Below, one piece after another: positions 27,983 through 36,383 of a DNA stretch of 64,000 bases. The notes below the pieces were generated by a model that saw nothing but the letters and a program-made list of their open reading frames with translations, was not told the DNA's origin and searched no databases. This stretch comes from Lyngbya sp. CCAP 1446/10 (GTDB taxonomy: Bacteria; Cyanobacteriota; Cyanobacteriia; Cyanobacteriales; Microcoleaceae): assembly GCF_026130175.1 (NCBI RefSeq), contig NZ_JAIGNI010000029.1:4200-68199 (forward strand), given 5' to 3'. Each line of letters opens with the position of its first letter. Position 1 is the stretch's first letter. The position numbers were made by a program, and so were the translations under genes.

Positions 27983-30127
27983 TCATAAATTATGCACAAT
28001 ATTTCCCTGTTGCTTCAATACTAGCAAAGTAATGTCATCAAATACCTTTTGTTCTCCAATAAATTCTCGCAAATCATCGATCGCAGCTTGTTTAATTTCT
28101 TCGGCGCTCAAATGCCAGTTTTGAGAAACCACTTCACAGAGTCTTTCGATACCGTAGAATTTTTTGTGGATATTTCTGGCTTCGGGAATGCCGTCAGTGT
28201 AAAGCACCACGCCGTCCCCTGGCTCTAACTCTACTAAAATATGGCCAATCAAAGCTGAAATATCCTCATCTAAGCCGATGGGAAATCCTAAATCCATTGT
28301 ATCGATCCGCTCGATTTTACCGCTTTTTCTGACGACAATAGTTTCCTCATGCTGACCGCTGATGCTGATTTTCCCATCGGCATAATTTAGGATAGCCAGT
28401 GTCAGATTCTTATCTGAGTTCATGCGCTGAATATTTTGATAAATAGTGCGGTTGAGAGTATCTAAAAAGCGTACCGGATCTGATTCTCGGATTTCGTGAA
28501 GAGTGCGGACAACCGATTGAGTCATCACCATCAAAATGCCACTTTCTAGTCCGTGTCCGGTGACATCGCCAATGCAAAGCGTAACCACCCCGTCATTAAA
28601 AAGTACGTCGTAGTAATCGCCACCAACTTCATCGGCGGCTTCCATAAATCCGGCAATATCTAAATCTTTAATTGCTGCGAGTTCAGCAGGTTTGGGCAAA
28701 ATTAACTGCTGCATTTGTTTGATTAGATCGAGTTCGGAACTCATGCGCCGATTTTCCGCTTTCAGCCGCTTGTTGAGTTCTGCAATTTCTTGATTAGCTG
28801 TGGCGAGTTCTGAGGTGCGTTCGGTAACTTTATATTCGAGAGTTTCAAAGGATTCTTTTAGTTGTTGTGCCATACTATTGAAGGAATTAGCTAATGTTTC
28901 AAATTCAAAAATTTTGCTATGATTAATATTCTGATTTAGAGCGCCACCTGCGATATTTTCGGAAGCCTTAGCAATTTGTAAAATCCGGCGAGTAATCTTG
29001 TTGGCGCTGAGAAAGCCGAGTCCTATTGAGGCAATTAGAGCCGCAATACAAAGCAAGATGGTGTTGCGAGTATTGGCATAAATTTGGCTCATAAAGTCGG
29101 ATTCTGGTACTACAACTACAATTAGCCAGTTGAGACCGTACTTGTCAGTTAGGGGAGAAACTTGGAGAAATTGCCGCTGACCGTTGAGGTTTAAATTAAG
29201 TTGAACAGTTTCTTTAATATTGTCTAAGCGTTTGAAGCGATCGAGTAAATAAACTACACTTTTGCTCATCAGCGGGTTGCTGTCATCCTGTGCTTTGATC
29301 CGCTTTTGGTCTTGGCCTTTGCCGAGGGACAGAGCCTGATTTTTCAGCGAGCTAGCGATTAATTTGCCGTCCGGCTCAATGATAAATATTTGACCGGATT
29401 TACCAATGCTTAAGGTTTGCAGGAAGCCGCGAATTTGATCTAGCCCGATCCTGCAAGTCAGCACGCCAATCAGTTTGCCTTCAGGGTTATAATAGGGTTG
29501 ACTGGCATTCATTTGCAGCGTACCGTAGGCTAAATTAATGTAAACATCGCTCCAAGCAGCCTGTTTTTTTTCGACAACAACGGTGTAAAAGGGGCGGATG
29601 CGAACGTCATAATTGGGCTGAGACCTTTCAATTTCGGTCGGATTTCCATCAGCATCAAGGTTGTAGTAAATTAAGTCTCCACCTCCGGGAGTCAGTTGCT
29701 GAGCAAGCTGAGGTTTCTCAGATACATCCAGTCGGTTCACCCAACCCATTCGCAGGTACTCGCCTTTTTCGTTGGCAATTCCCGCGTGACCGATCGCACT
29801 AAACCGCAAAAGTTGCTTCCAGAGATAAGGTCTAGATCGCTCCAAATCGTCGAAATCCAACAGTCCCAGAGGTACAGCATCATGATTGAGTTGATTGACT
29901 AACGGCGGAGTTTCGATGTAGTTTTGGACGCGATCGTAAACTCTGGCACTGATGGAGTGCTGTAACTGACTGGCGAGATCGTTGACTGTCTTCTGTCCGT
30001 TTCTGTAAGAGAGATAGCCAACCCAGCCAACAGCAGCGACAATTTGCAACACAAACGGCACCACCAAGACACGACTGAGACCGATTTGGCGCCTACTGGG
30101 GGCGATCGCCCGTTTTTGAGAAACCAT
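27983..30127 (-). CDS. Cache-HAMP-PP2C (SpoIIE/RsbU-type) sensor phosphatase
   Basis: 714 residues from ATG 30127. Order: membrane helix (about 18-40), extracytoplasmic double-Cache domain (about 45-330, with DVYINLAYGTLQMNASQP), second helix (about 345-365), HAMP, coiled coil with ELNKRLKAENRRMSSELD, and PP2C phosphatase (about 480-705). Metal ligands are visible in DEVGGDYYD, GDVTGHGLESG and YTDGIPEARN. It should dephosphorylate the STAS protein of the same operon when a small ligand binds outside. It is analogous to HmpU/RsbU proteins. The gene is first in the operon, divergent from the VOC gene. Confidence 0.93.
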   Translation of the reverse strand: MVSQKRAIAPSRRQIGLSRVLVVPFVLQIVAAVGWVGYLSYRNGQKTVNDLASQLQHSISARVYDRVQNYIETPPLVNQLNHDAVPLGLLDFDDLERSRPYLWKQLLRFSAIGHAGIANEKGEYLRMGWVNRLDVSEKPQLAQQLTPGGGDLIYYNLDADGNPTEIERSQPNYDVRIRPFYTVVVEKKQAAWSDVYINLAYGTLQMNASQPYYNPEGKLIGVLTCRIGLDQIRGFLQTLSIGKSGQIFIIEPDGKLIASSLKNQALSLGKGQDQKRIKAQDDSNPLMSKSVVYLLDRFKRLDNIKETVQLNLNLNGQRQFLQVSPLTDKYGLNWLIVVVVPESDFMSQIYANTRNTILLCIAALIASIGLGFLSANKITRRILQIAKASENIAGGALNQNINHSKIFEFETLANSFNSMAQQLKESFETLEYKVTERTSELATANQEIAELNKRLKAENRRMSSELDLIKQMQQLILPKPAELAAIKDLDIAGFMEAADEVGGDYYDVLFNDGVVTLCIGDVTGHGLESGILMVMTQSVVRTLHEIRESDPVRFLDTLNRTIYQNIQRMNSDKNLTLAILNYADGKISISGQHEETIVVRKSGKIERIDTMDLGFPIGLDEDISALIGHILVELEPGDGVVLYTDGIPEARNIHKKFYGIERLCEVVSQNWHLSAEEIKQAAIDDLREFIGEQKVFDDITLLVLKQQGNIVHNL

Positions 30128-30291
30128 TGTTAAAATCACTTCTAGCGGGTTGTTTACCTTGCTTCAGCATCGTCAGCACAAGACAAAATACGATAGTTGA
30201 ATCTGCTGAAAGTATATCAAATCACCAAAAACTCTGGGCTTTTGGCGGAGTCGCTCTACAGTTATAATTAAAAATTAATTGTTTGCCAACC

Positions 30292-30651
30292 ATGAAAATT
30301 ACTCAATCCCTCCACGCCGCCCTAGTTATCTCGAATATCGAAAAATCCGAACAATTTTATAGCAAAGTTTTAGGACTGGAAAAAATCGATCGAGAATTAA
30401 AATTTCCTGGAATCTGGTATCAAATCGGCGACTTCCAACTTCATCTAATTTTAGCAGCAACAATTATACCAGATGCCATAGATTCCCAAAAATTGGGACG
30501 CAACCGACATCTGGCATTTTCTGTGGCAAACTTAGAGGAGGCAAAACAACAATTAAGAGCCAGCAACTGCCCGGTGCAAATGAGTGCGTCAGGTCGATCG
30601 GCATTATTTACCCAAGATCCCGACGGTAACATCATCGAACTCAGCGAGTAA
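30292..30651 (+). CDS. VOC (glyoxalase/dioxygenase) family protein
   Basis: 119 residues from ATG 30292, one betaalphabetabetabeta pair fold. Likely metal ligands are His in QSLHAALVIS, His in FQLHLIL, His in NRHLAFSV and Glu in GNIIELSE. It is small and dimeric in related proteins; reactions range from glyoxalase to dioxygenase or antibiotic binding, so no substrate is claimed. Only three bases separate it from the recombinase-like gene downstream, so the two are probably cotranscribed. Confidence 0.9.
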   Translation: MKITQSLHAALVISNIEKSEQFYSKVLGLEKIDRELKFPGIWYQIGDFQLHLILAATIIPDAIDSQKLGRNRHLAFSVANLEEAKQQLRASNCPVQMSASGRSALFTQDPDGNIIELSE

Positions 30652-30654
30652 CAG

Positions 30655-31935
30655 ATGAAAATCATCGCCTATTCATACAGCGAACCGCTGCTAGAATCCA
30701 CGCCAGCAGCCGAAATTTGGGGCCAAGAGGTCGATCGCACCTATCAAGACTTAGGAGGGCGCCAGCAACTCCAGCAACTCCTCAAAGACTGCCAAACAGA
30801 ACCAGTCAAATACCTGTTAATTCAGCGCCTTGAAGAACTCGGCGACACAGTACAGCAAGTGTGCACCCACCTAGAACAACTAGAAACCCTCGGCATCCAA
30901 CTAATTGTCACAGACGAAAAACAAACCGAAAACAGAGCAAACTTACTCAAACTCCTCGCAGAAGTCCAGCGCAGCCAACAAAGCCGCAGCATTCGCAAAG
31001 GACACGCCCGCAACCGCATCAAATCCCTTCCCCCACCCGGAAAAGCCCCCTACGGTTATCGGCGCGGCAAAGATAAATATGCGATCGACAAAACCGCCTC
31101 CCCCGCCGTCAAAGACTTTTTTGAACACTTCCTCATCTACGGTTCCCTGCGCGGTTCCGTGCGCCATTTAGCCAAGAAATACAACAAAAAAATCTCCGTC
31201 AGCACAGGCCGCCGCTGGCTGACAAATCCCGCCTACCGAGGCGATTTAGAATATCAAAACGGCCAAGTAATTTCTAACACCCACGTCCCGATAATTTCCA
31301 GAGAAGAAGCCGCCCAAATAGACAGATTGCTGCGGCGCAACCGTAGCCTTGCTCCCCGCAGCGCCAGCGCCCCGCGTTCCCTCGCAGGATTAGCAATTTG
31401 CGCCGAGTGCAAATCGCCCATGACAGTTGCCAAAGTCACAGCCTACCGCAAAGAAAAAGAATACCTTTATTTGCGACCGATTAACTGTCTCCAGCAGCCT
31501 AAATGCAGCGGCATTTCCTACGAAGAAGTATTGCAATCAACCATAGCAGGAATTTGTCGGGATTTGCCCAATGCTGTTGCTGGCTTGCAAATGCCGGAGA
31601 TGAAGGGAATTAAAGCAGGAATTGCCGGGGCTATCTGCTCGAAACAACAAATCTTAGAGCAACTTCCCGCCATGATTGAAAGCGGCATTTTAGACACAGA
31701 AACAGCAGAATTGAGAGCCTACAAAATCCGCACAGAAATTGCAGAACTCCAAAGCAAATTAGCGCAACTGCCGCCAGTGAATTTGCGAGAAACAGCGCAA
31801 ACTGTTTCTCTTCCCCAATTTTGGCTGGACTTGTCGGAATCGGAACGCAGGTTCTATTTTCGAGAGTTTATCGATCGCATTGAGATAGTCCGGGAAAAAT
31901 CCCAGGTAAAACTGCAAATTATTTTCATTTTTTAA
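30655..31935 (+). CDS. Large serine-recombinase-like protein lacking catalytic residues
   Basis: 426 residues with the three parts of large serine recombinases: resolvase-like N-terminal domain (1-120), recombinase domain (about 125-235, GKAPYGYRRG and LTNPAYRGDLEYQNGQVISN), and a zinc ribbon (CAECK, then cysteines in NCLQQPKCSG) with a coiled coil. In ungapped alignment with gamma-delta resolvase (YARVS, LDRLGR) the catalytic Ser10 is Glu10, Arg8 is Tyr8, and Arg68 and Arg71 are Glu and Asp (LEELGD). It should bind DNA but not cut it by the known chemistry. Similar XisF-labelled proteins occur in many cyanobacteria, as I recall. No attachment sites seen. Confidence 0.85.
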   Translation: MKIIAYSYSEPLLESTPAAEIWGQEVDRTYQDLGGRQQLQQLLKDCQTEPVKYLLIQRLEELGDTVQQVCTHLEQLETLGIQLIVTDEKQTENRANLLKLLAEVQRSQQSRSIRKGHARNRIKSLPPPGKAPYGYRRGKDKYAIDKTASPAVKDFFEHFLIYGSLRGSVRHLAKKYNKKISVSTGRRWLTNPAYRGDLEYQNGQVISNTHVPIISREEAAQIDRLLRRNRSLAPRSASAPRSLAGLAICAECKSPMTVAKVTAYRKEKEYLYLRPINCLQQPKCSGISYEEVLQSTIAGICRDLPNAVAGLQMPEMKGIKAGIAGAICSKQQILEQLPAMIESGILDTETAELRAYKIRTEIAELQSKLAQLPPVNLRETAQTVSLPQFWLDLSESERRFYFREFIDRIEIVREKSQVKLQIIFIF

Positions 31936-32020
31936 TTACCCAAACCATTAATTTTATAGCATTTTTTTCTTCCTTCTTCCTTCTTTCTTCTTCCTTCTTC
32001 CTTCCGATCTAACTTACCAA

Positions 32021-33178
32021 TTAGCTTGAAATAACTTTTTTAGCCTTGAGCCAATAGGCGATCATATCTCCTTTCCCTTTAAGCAGAATTGCGCCCCGTT
32101 CCTCAAATAAATATCCATCTTTTAACTGTTCGTAAACAGCCGCAGTAACTTGAATATACCCCGGCAATCCTTGACATTCCATCCGAGAAGCAACATTAAC
32201 AGTATCCCCCCACAAGTCATAGATAAATTTTTTAGTGCCAATTACGCCAGCAACTACTGGGCCTGTATGAATCCCAATCCGAATTTGAAGTGGTTCGCCT
32301 GTGTCGGTTTGAAAATCTGCGATCGCCTCCTGCATATCCAAAGCCATATTTGCGATCGCCTCAGCATGATCTGCCCTCGGCACCGGCAACCCCCCCGCTA
32401 CCATATAAGCATCTCCAATTGTTTTAATTTTCTCCAAACCGTGTTTTTCAGTTAATTGGTCAAACTTGGAAAAAATCTTATTGAGAAAATCCACTAATTC
32501 TAAGGGTGAAATTCTCGCAGCAAGAGACGTAAAATCGACAATATCAGCAAAGAGGACTGTTGCTGACTCAAACCTCTCAGCAGGAGAACCCTCGCCCTTT
32601 TTCAAATTTTCAACAATCGCTGCTGGTAAAATATTCAGCAATAAATGATCCGACTTTTTTTGAGCAAGCCGTAAAGCTAGCTCAACCCCCTGCCGCTCTT
32701 TAATTTCGTTTTGCAAACGTTCGACAAGTCCTTCTAATTGCTTCGTTTGCTCTTGAAGTAGCTTTTGCTGACTTTGAATTGTCAACTGACTTGCCACTCG
32801 TGCCAATACTTCTTTATCTTGAAAAGGTTTAGTAATATAGTCAACTGCTCCCACATCAAAGGCTTTCACCTTATCTAAAACGTCATCTAAGGCGCTTAAA
32901 AAAATCACTGGAATGGAACTGGTTTTTGGTGAAGCTTTCAACTGTGCACACACCTCATATCCATTCATCTCTGGCATCATCACGTCCAGCAGAATTAGAG
33001 TCGGCGGAAACTCCTGCACTGTAGCGATCGCCCTTTGTCCGTTCAGCGCTTTACGAACCTGATACCCTTGTGTGGTCAAAATTGTAGATAAAAGCCGCAC
33101 GTTATCTGGCTTATCATCAACTATTAGAATGTTGGCGGAAATTATAGGACATTGATTGCTGTTCATGTGAGCGTTCAC
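32021..33178 (-). CDS. Response regulator with class III adenylate cyclase output
   Basis: 385 residues. Receiver domain (16-135) with acidic pair Asp21-Asp22, phosphoacceptor Asp65 in LILLDVMMPEMNG, and lysine in ITKPFQD. A coiled coil (about 140-185) leads to the class III cyclase (about 190-380). Metal aspartates are in FADIVDFTSL and TIGDAYM; the adenine-specifying pair is Lys in KIKTIGD and Asp in YDLWGDTVNVASR, as in mammalian adenylyl cyclase C2; Asn and Arg of the transition state are present. Product should be cAMP. It is last in an operon with the two ethylene-receptor-like kinases (24 bp gap), so they likely phosphorylate it. Confidence 0.93.
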   Translation of the reverse strand: MNAHMNSNQCPIISANILIVDDKPDNVRLLSTILTTQGYQVRKALNGQRAIATVQEFPPTLILLDVMMPEMNGYEVCAQLKASPKTSSIPVIFLSALDDVLDKVKAFDVGAVDYITKPFQDKEVLARVASQLTIQSQQKLLQEQTKQLEGLVERLQNEIKERQGVELALRLAQKKSDHLLLNILPAAIVENLKKGEGSPAERFESATVLFADIVDFTSLAARISPLELVDFLNKIFSKFDQLTEKHGLEKIKTIGDAYMVAGGLPVPRADHAEAIANMALDMQEAIADFQTDTGEPLQIRIGIHTGPVVAGVIGTKKFIYDLWGDTVNVASRMECQGLPGYIQVTAAVYEQLKDGYLFEERGAILLKGKGDMIAYWLKAKKVISS

Positions 33179-33202
33179 GGTATTTTTTTAATACAAAATA
33201 TA

Positions 33203-36200
33203 TTAACACTGACGTGCCGTAACTGCCGATTTAGCTAGCTCTATAATATCGTCAAATAGGAAATTATGCGCTAAATTAGTTAAATATTGTGAGGCAGAAG
33301 CAAATTCTCTAGGCATTTCCTCTATCAAGCTAAAAATTTTATCATCGCAACATTCATAAGCAGCATTATATATCTTCTCCACCCACTCAACAGGCATTTG
33401 ACAGAGTTGTGATTCTACAGATTGATTGCTAAAAACTCCGCTAATTTCGCTTTCATTTTCTAGTTTTGTATCAACAGGTTCCTCGTAAATGTAGCGTACT
33501 CCTAAAAGTTCTGCGATTTTTGCAAATAATATTTTTGCCTCAAAAGGTTTACGCATGAAATCATTGCAACCTGCTGCCAAAATAGTTTTTCTATCCTCTT
33601 CAAAAGCGCTCGCAGTGAGAGCAACAATCACCGTTTCTTTTCCAAGAGGATGAGATTTAATGTGTGTGGTGGCTTCATAGCCATTCATCACCGGCATTTG
33701 CATATCCATCCAAATCAGGTGTGGCTGCCAATCCTCCCATATAGCAACAGCCTCTTGACCATTTCTAGCTTCTCGCACGACTAGGCCTAATGGTGACAAT
33801 AATCTATCTATAACTAGACAATTATCGGCGCGATCGTCAACCACCAAAATGCGATATTCTGGTTGATTGGGTTCTAAACCAATTACTTTTTTATGTGGTT
33901 TTAGCATTTTAACATCGGTAGGAGCGGCTAGGCTGATTTGAATATCAAAGGCAAATTTACTGCCCAACCCAATCATACTGTTTACAGTAATATCTCCTCC
34001 CATCATTTCTACAAATTTGCGACTAATTGGTAAGCCTAACCCAGTCCCCTGTTGAGATTGCTGACCTGTTTTTGTTTGCTCAAAGGGTGCAAATAACTTA
34101 TCCATTTCTTCTGCGGCAATGCCAAGCCCAGTATCTTCAATTTCAAACTGAAGGCGTAAAAATACCGGGCGAATGGAATTCGCGTCTACACAATCAAAGT
34201 CCGCCTGCGGGGACTGATCGCAACCCGCGTCGGCGGGTTTTGTTTGTGTGCCCGTAAACTCTGCGGTTTTAACCGCCAAGCTTTCTTCTACCTTCATTTT
34301 CACTCGCAAGGTAACGCTACCCGTCTCTGTAAACTTGATCGCATTTCCTAATAAATTAATCAAAACTTGGCGCAATTTGCCTTCATCTCCATTGACAAAG
34401 TGCGGTACGCCATCAGCCACTTCAAAAATTAGCTGCAATTTTTGAGATTTTGCTTTCAAGCGGAACATCTCTTCCAAGGTTTCTAGTAAGCGGATTAAAT
34501 TGAAACTGCTTTCATTAAGCTGACTTCTGCCTGCTTCAATTTTAGACATTTCCAAAATGTCATTAATTAGCGACAGCAAATGTTCCCCAGCGCGATTAAT
34601 AATTTCTAGGTGTTGCTGGTGTTGATTGTTGAGAGATGAATCGCGCACCATCACCTGACTAAATCCCAGAATTGCATTCAAGGGAGTACGCAATTCGTGG
34701 CTCATAGAAGAAAGAAATTCACTTTTGGCGAGGTTAGCAGCATCAGCAACCACAACAGCTTTTTGCAGCGCTACTTCTGCCAACTTGCGCTCGGTAATTT
34801 CAGTTTTCGCTTGTTCAAACAGGGTGCATTGCTGGATGGCGATCGCTAGCTGTACGGAAATTTGCTTGAGAGATTCTATCTCAGAAGAGTGCCACTGCCT
34901 TTGACTGCGGCAGTGATGAGCAATGAGTAGCCCCCATAATTTTTCACCTTGCAAAATGGGAACCACGAGGTTAGCTTTAATTTCAAACTGGCTGAGTAAA
35001 TTAATGTGGCACTCTGAAATACCAGCCGTATAAATATTATCGATCGCGCGAATGTGTCCCTGCTCGTAAACAGAAACGTAACGTTCCCGAAAACAAGGGT
35101 CATTAATGTCAATTCCGTGAATTGGCATCACACCCCCTGCTACCGATTCGACAGCTATAAATCCGCTCCAATCTGGGTTGAATTGGTAAATAACTGTCCT
35201 ATCAGTTGACAAAAACTGGCGCACTTCTTCCACAGCCATTGTCATAACTTCTTCTAGGTTAAGAGAAGAGCGAATCCGCTCTTGAATGGAATTCACCAGT
35301 CGCTCCCTTTTTAGTTGCTGCTGCAAAGCTGCTTCTGCCTGTTTGCGAGCAGTAATATCTACTCCATAACCAACACACTCCACAGGTATGCCAGCAGCAT
35401 CTTTGACCAACTTAACTTCATCGTAAATCCAGCGATAACTACCGTCTTTGTGCCGTTCGCGGTATTCGTAGGAAATCCATTCTTTTTCCAATATCTGAGC
35501 GAATGCAGTATCTACAGTTTTTCGATCTTCCGGGTGAACGAGGCTGCGCCAATCAAGGGAACCTTCAAAAAAATCTTGCGCTTCGTAGCCAATCAATGAA
35601 ATAATGTTTTCGCTGACAAATGTTACGTCATAATTTTCCCCTAATTTGCAGCTAAAAATAACTGCTGGAGTAGTAGCCAATAAATATTGCAAGCGTTCGG
35701 TAACAGAGCGCAAATTTAACTCGGCTTGCTGGCGCTCGCGAGCTTCCATTGCTAAGCAAGTATTGGTTTCTGTCAACTGTGCGGTACGCTCTTGCACTTT
35801 AAGTTCTAAATCTTCATAGGCGCAGCGCAGAGCTAATTCTGCCTCTTCGCGCACGGCGATTTCCCGCTGTAATTTGATATTAATTACTTCTAATTCTTGA
35901 GGGGTTTTTAATGATAAAAACTGGGGGATTAGCCCGAACAGCGTTCCAGCAGTGTAGCAGGAAACGAGGCCAGTAATTCCTTTTTCAATCCCCGACAGCC
36001 AATAAGCGGAATGCCACAGCGTCCAAATGTCTATCAAGTGACCAGTACCGCAAAGAACAATAAATGTACTAAATAAAGCAAATATTCCTGAGAAGGGAAC
36101 GTCGCGTCGCTTCAAAATAAAATAAATTAGCATCGCCGGAATTGAATAGTAGGCGAGCGCGATTAAAAAGTCGCCGGTTACGTGCAGCCACACCAAAGGC

Positions 36201-36274
36201 GTTTGCCACAGATAGCAGTGACCGTGCGGCATATACTGAGTTGGAGAAAAAATATTTTTGAGTAATTCCCACAT
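33203..36274 (-). CDS. Hybrid histidine kinase with ethylene-binding domain and DXCF cyanobacteriochrome GAF (UirS/SynEtr1-like)
   Basis: 1023 residues. Residues 15-125 are three membrane helices matching the plant ETR1 ethylene domain, with Asp35, Tyr42, Ile45-Pro46, Cys75 and His79 at the ETR1 positions 25, 32, 35-36, 65 and 69 (Cu(I) and ethylene site). A PAS domain (about 195-310) follows. The GAF (about 325-490) has DPCF with Cys394 and SECH with canonical Cys422-His423, exactly 28 apart, plus IKANLVVPI, so it should carry a bilin. HisKA His526, HATPase (GTGLGLP) and receiver Asp857 complete it. A repeat-derived insertion lies in the HATPase domain. Synechocystis UirS has the same sensor order but no receiver. 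Confidence 0.93.
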   Translation of the reverse strand: MWELLKNIFSPTQYMPHGHCYLWQTPLVWLHVTGDFLIALAYYSIPAMLIYFILKRRDVPFSGIFALFSTFIVLCGTGHLIDIWTLWHSAYWLSGIEKGITGLVSCYTAGTLFGLIPQFLSLKTPQELEVINIKLQREIAVREEAELALRCAYEDLELKVQERTAQLTETNTCLAMEARERQQAELNLRSVTERLQYLLATTPAVIFSCKLGENYDVTFVSENIISLIGYEAQDFFEGSLDWRSLVHPEDRKTVDTAFAQILEKEWISYEYRERHKDGSYRWIYDEVKLVKDAAGIPVECVGYGVDITARKQAEAALQQQLKRERLVNSIQERIRSSLNLEEVMTMAVEEVRQFLSTDRTVIYQFNPDWSGFIAVESVAGGVMPIHGIDINDPCFRERYVSVYEQGHIRAIDNIYTAGISECHINLLSQFEIKANLVVPILQGEKLWGLLIAHHCRSQRQWHSSEIESLKQISVQLAIAIQQCTLFEQAKTEITERKLAEVALQKAVVVADAANLAKSEFLSSMSHELRTPLNAILGFSQVMVRDSSLNNQHQQHLEIINRAGEHLLSLINDILEMSKIEAGRSQLNESSFNLIRLLETLEEMFRLKAKSQKLQLIFEVADGVPHFVNGDEGKLRQVLINLLGNAIKFTETGSVTLRVKMKVEESLAVKTAEFTGTQTKPADAGCDQSPQADFDCVDANSIRPVFLRLQFEIEDTGLGIAAEEMDKLFAPFEQTKTGQQSQQGTGLGLPISRKFVEMMGGDITVNSMIGLGSKFAFDIQISLAAPTDVKMLKPHKKVIGLEPNQPEYRILVVDDRADNCLVIDRLLSPLGLVVREARNGQEAVAIWEDWQPHLIWMDMQMPVMNGYEATTHIKSHPLGKETVIVALTASAFEEDRKTILAAGCNDFMRKPFEAKILFAKIAELLGVRYIYEEPVDTKLENESEISGVFSNQSVESQLCQMPVEWVEKIYNAAYECCDDKIFSLIEEMPREFASASQYLTNLAHNFLFDDIIELAKSAVTARQC
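34198..34277. repeat. Dispersed palindromic repeat inserted in frame in the hybrid kinase gene
   Basis: Three hairpins in a row: AGTCC..GGACT (34198-34215), AACCCGC..GCGGGTT (34222-34239) followed by TTGTTTGTGTG, and GCGGTT-TT-AACCGC (34263-34276). The middle part matches 23047-23077; the last matches 51723-51742. It encodes about 27 residues inside the kinase ATPase domain without breaking the frame. Confidence 0.8.
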
Positions 36275-36383
36275 AATACTTGTTATTGGCAGATAATATG
36301 GATTTGATGATGCCTAAGTTAGGCAAAAAATAAAATAAACCGAAAATTGTATGTAGCTGGATTCAGCATTATTTATTAACGCC

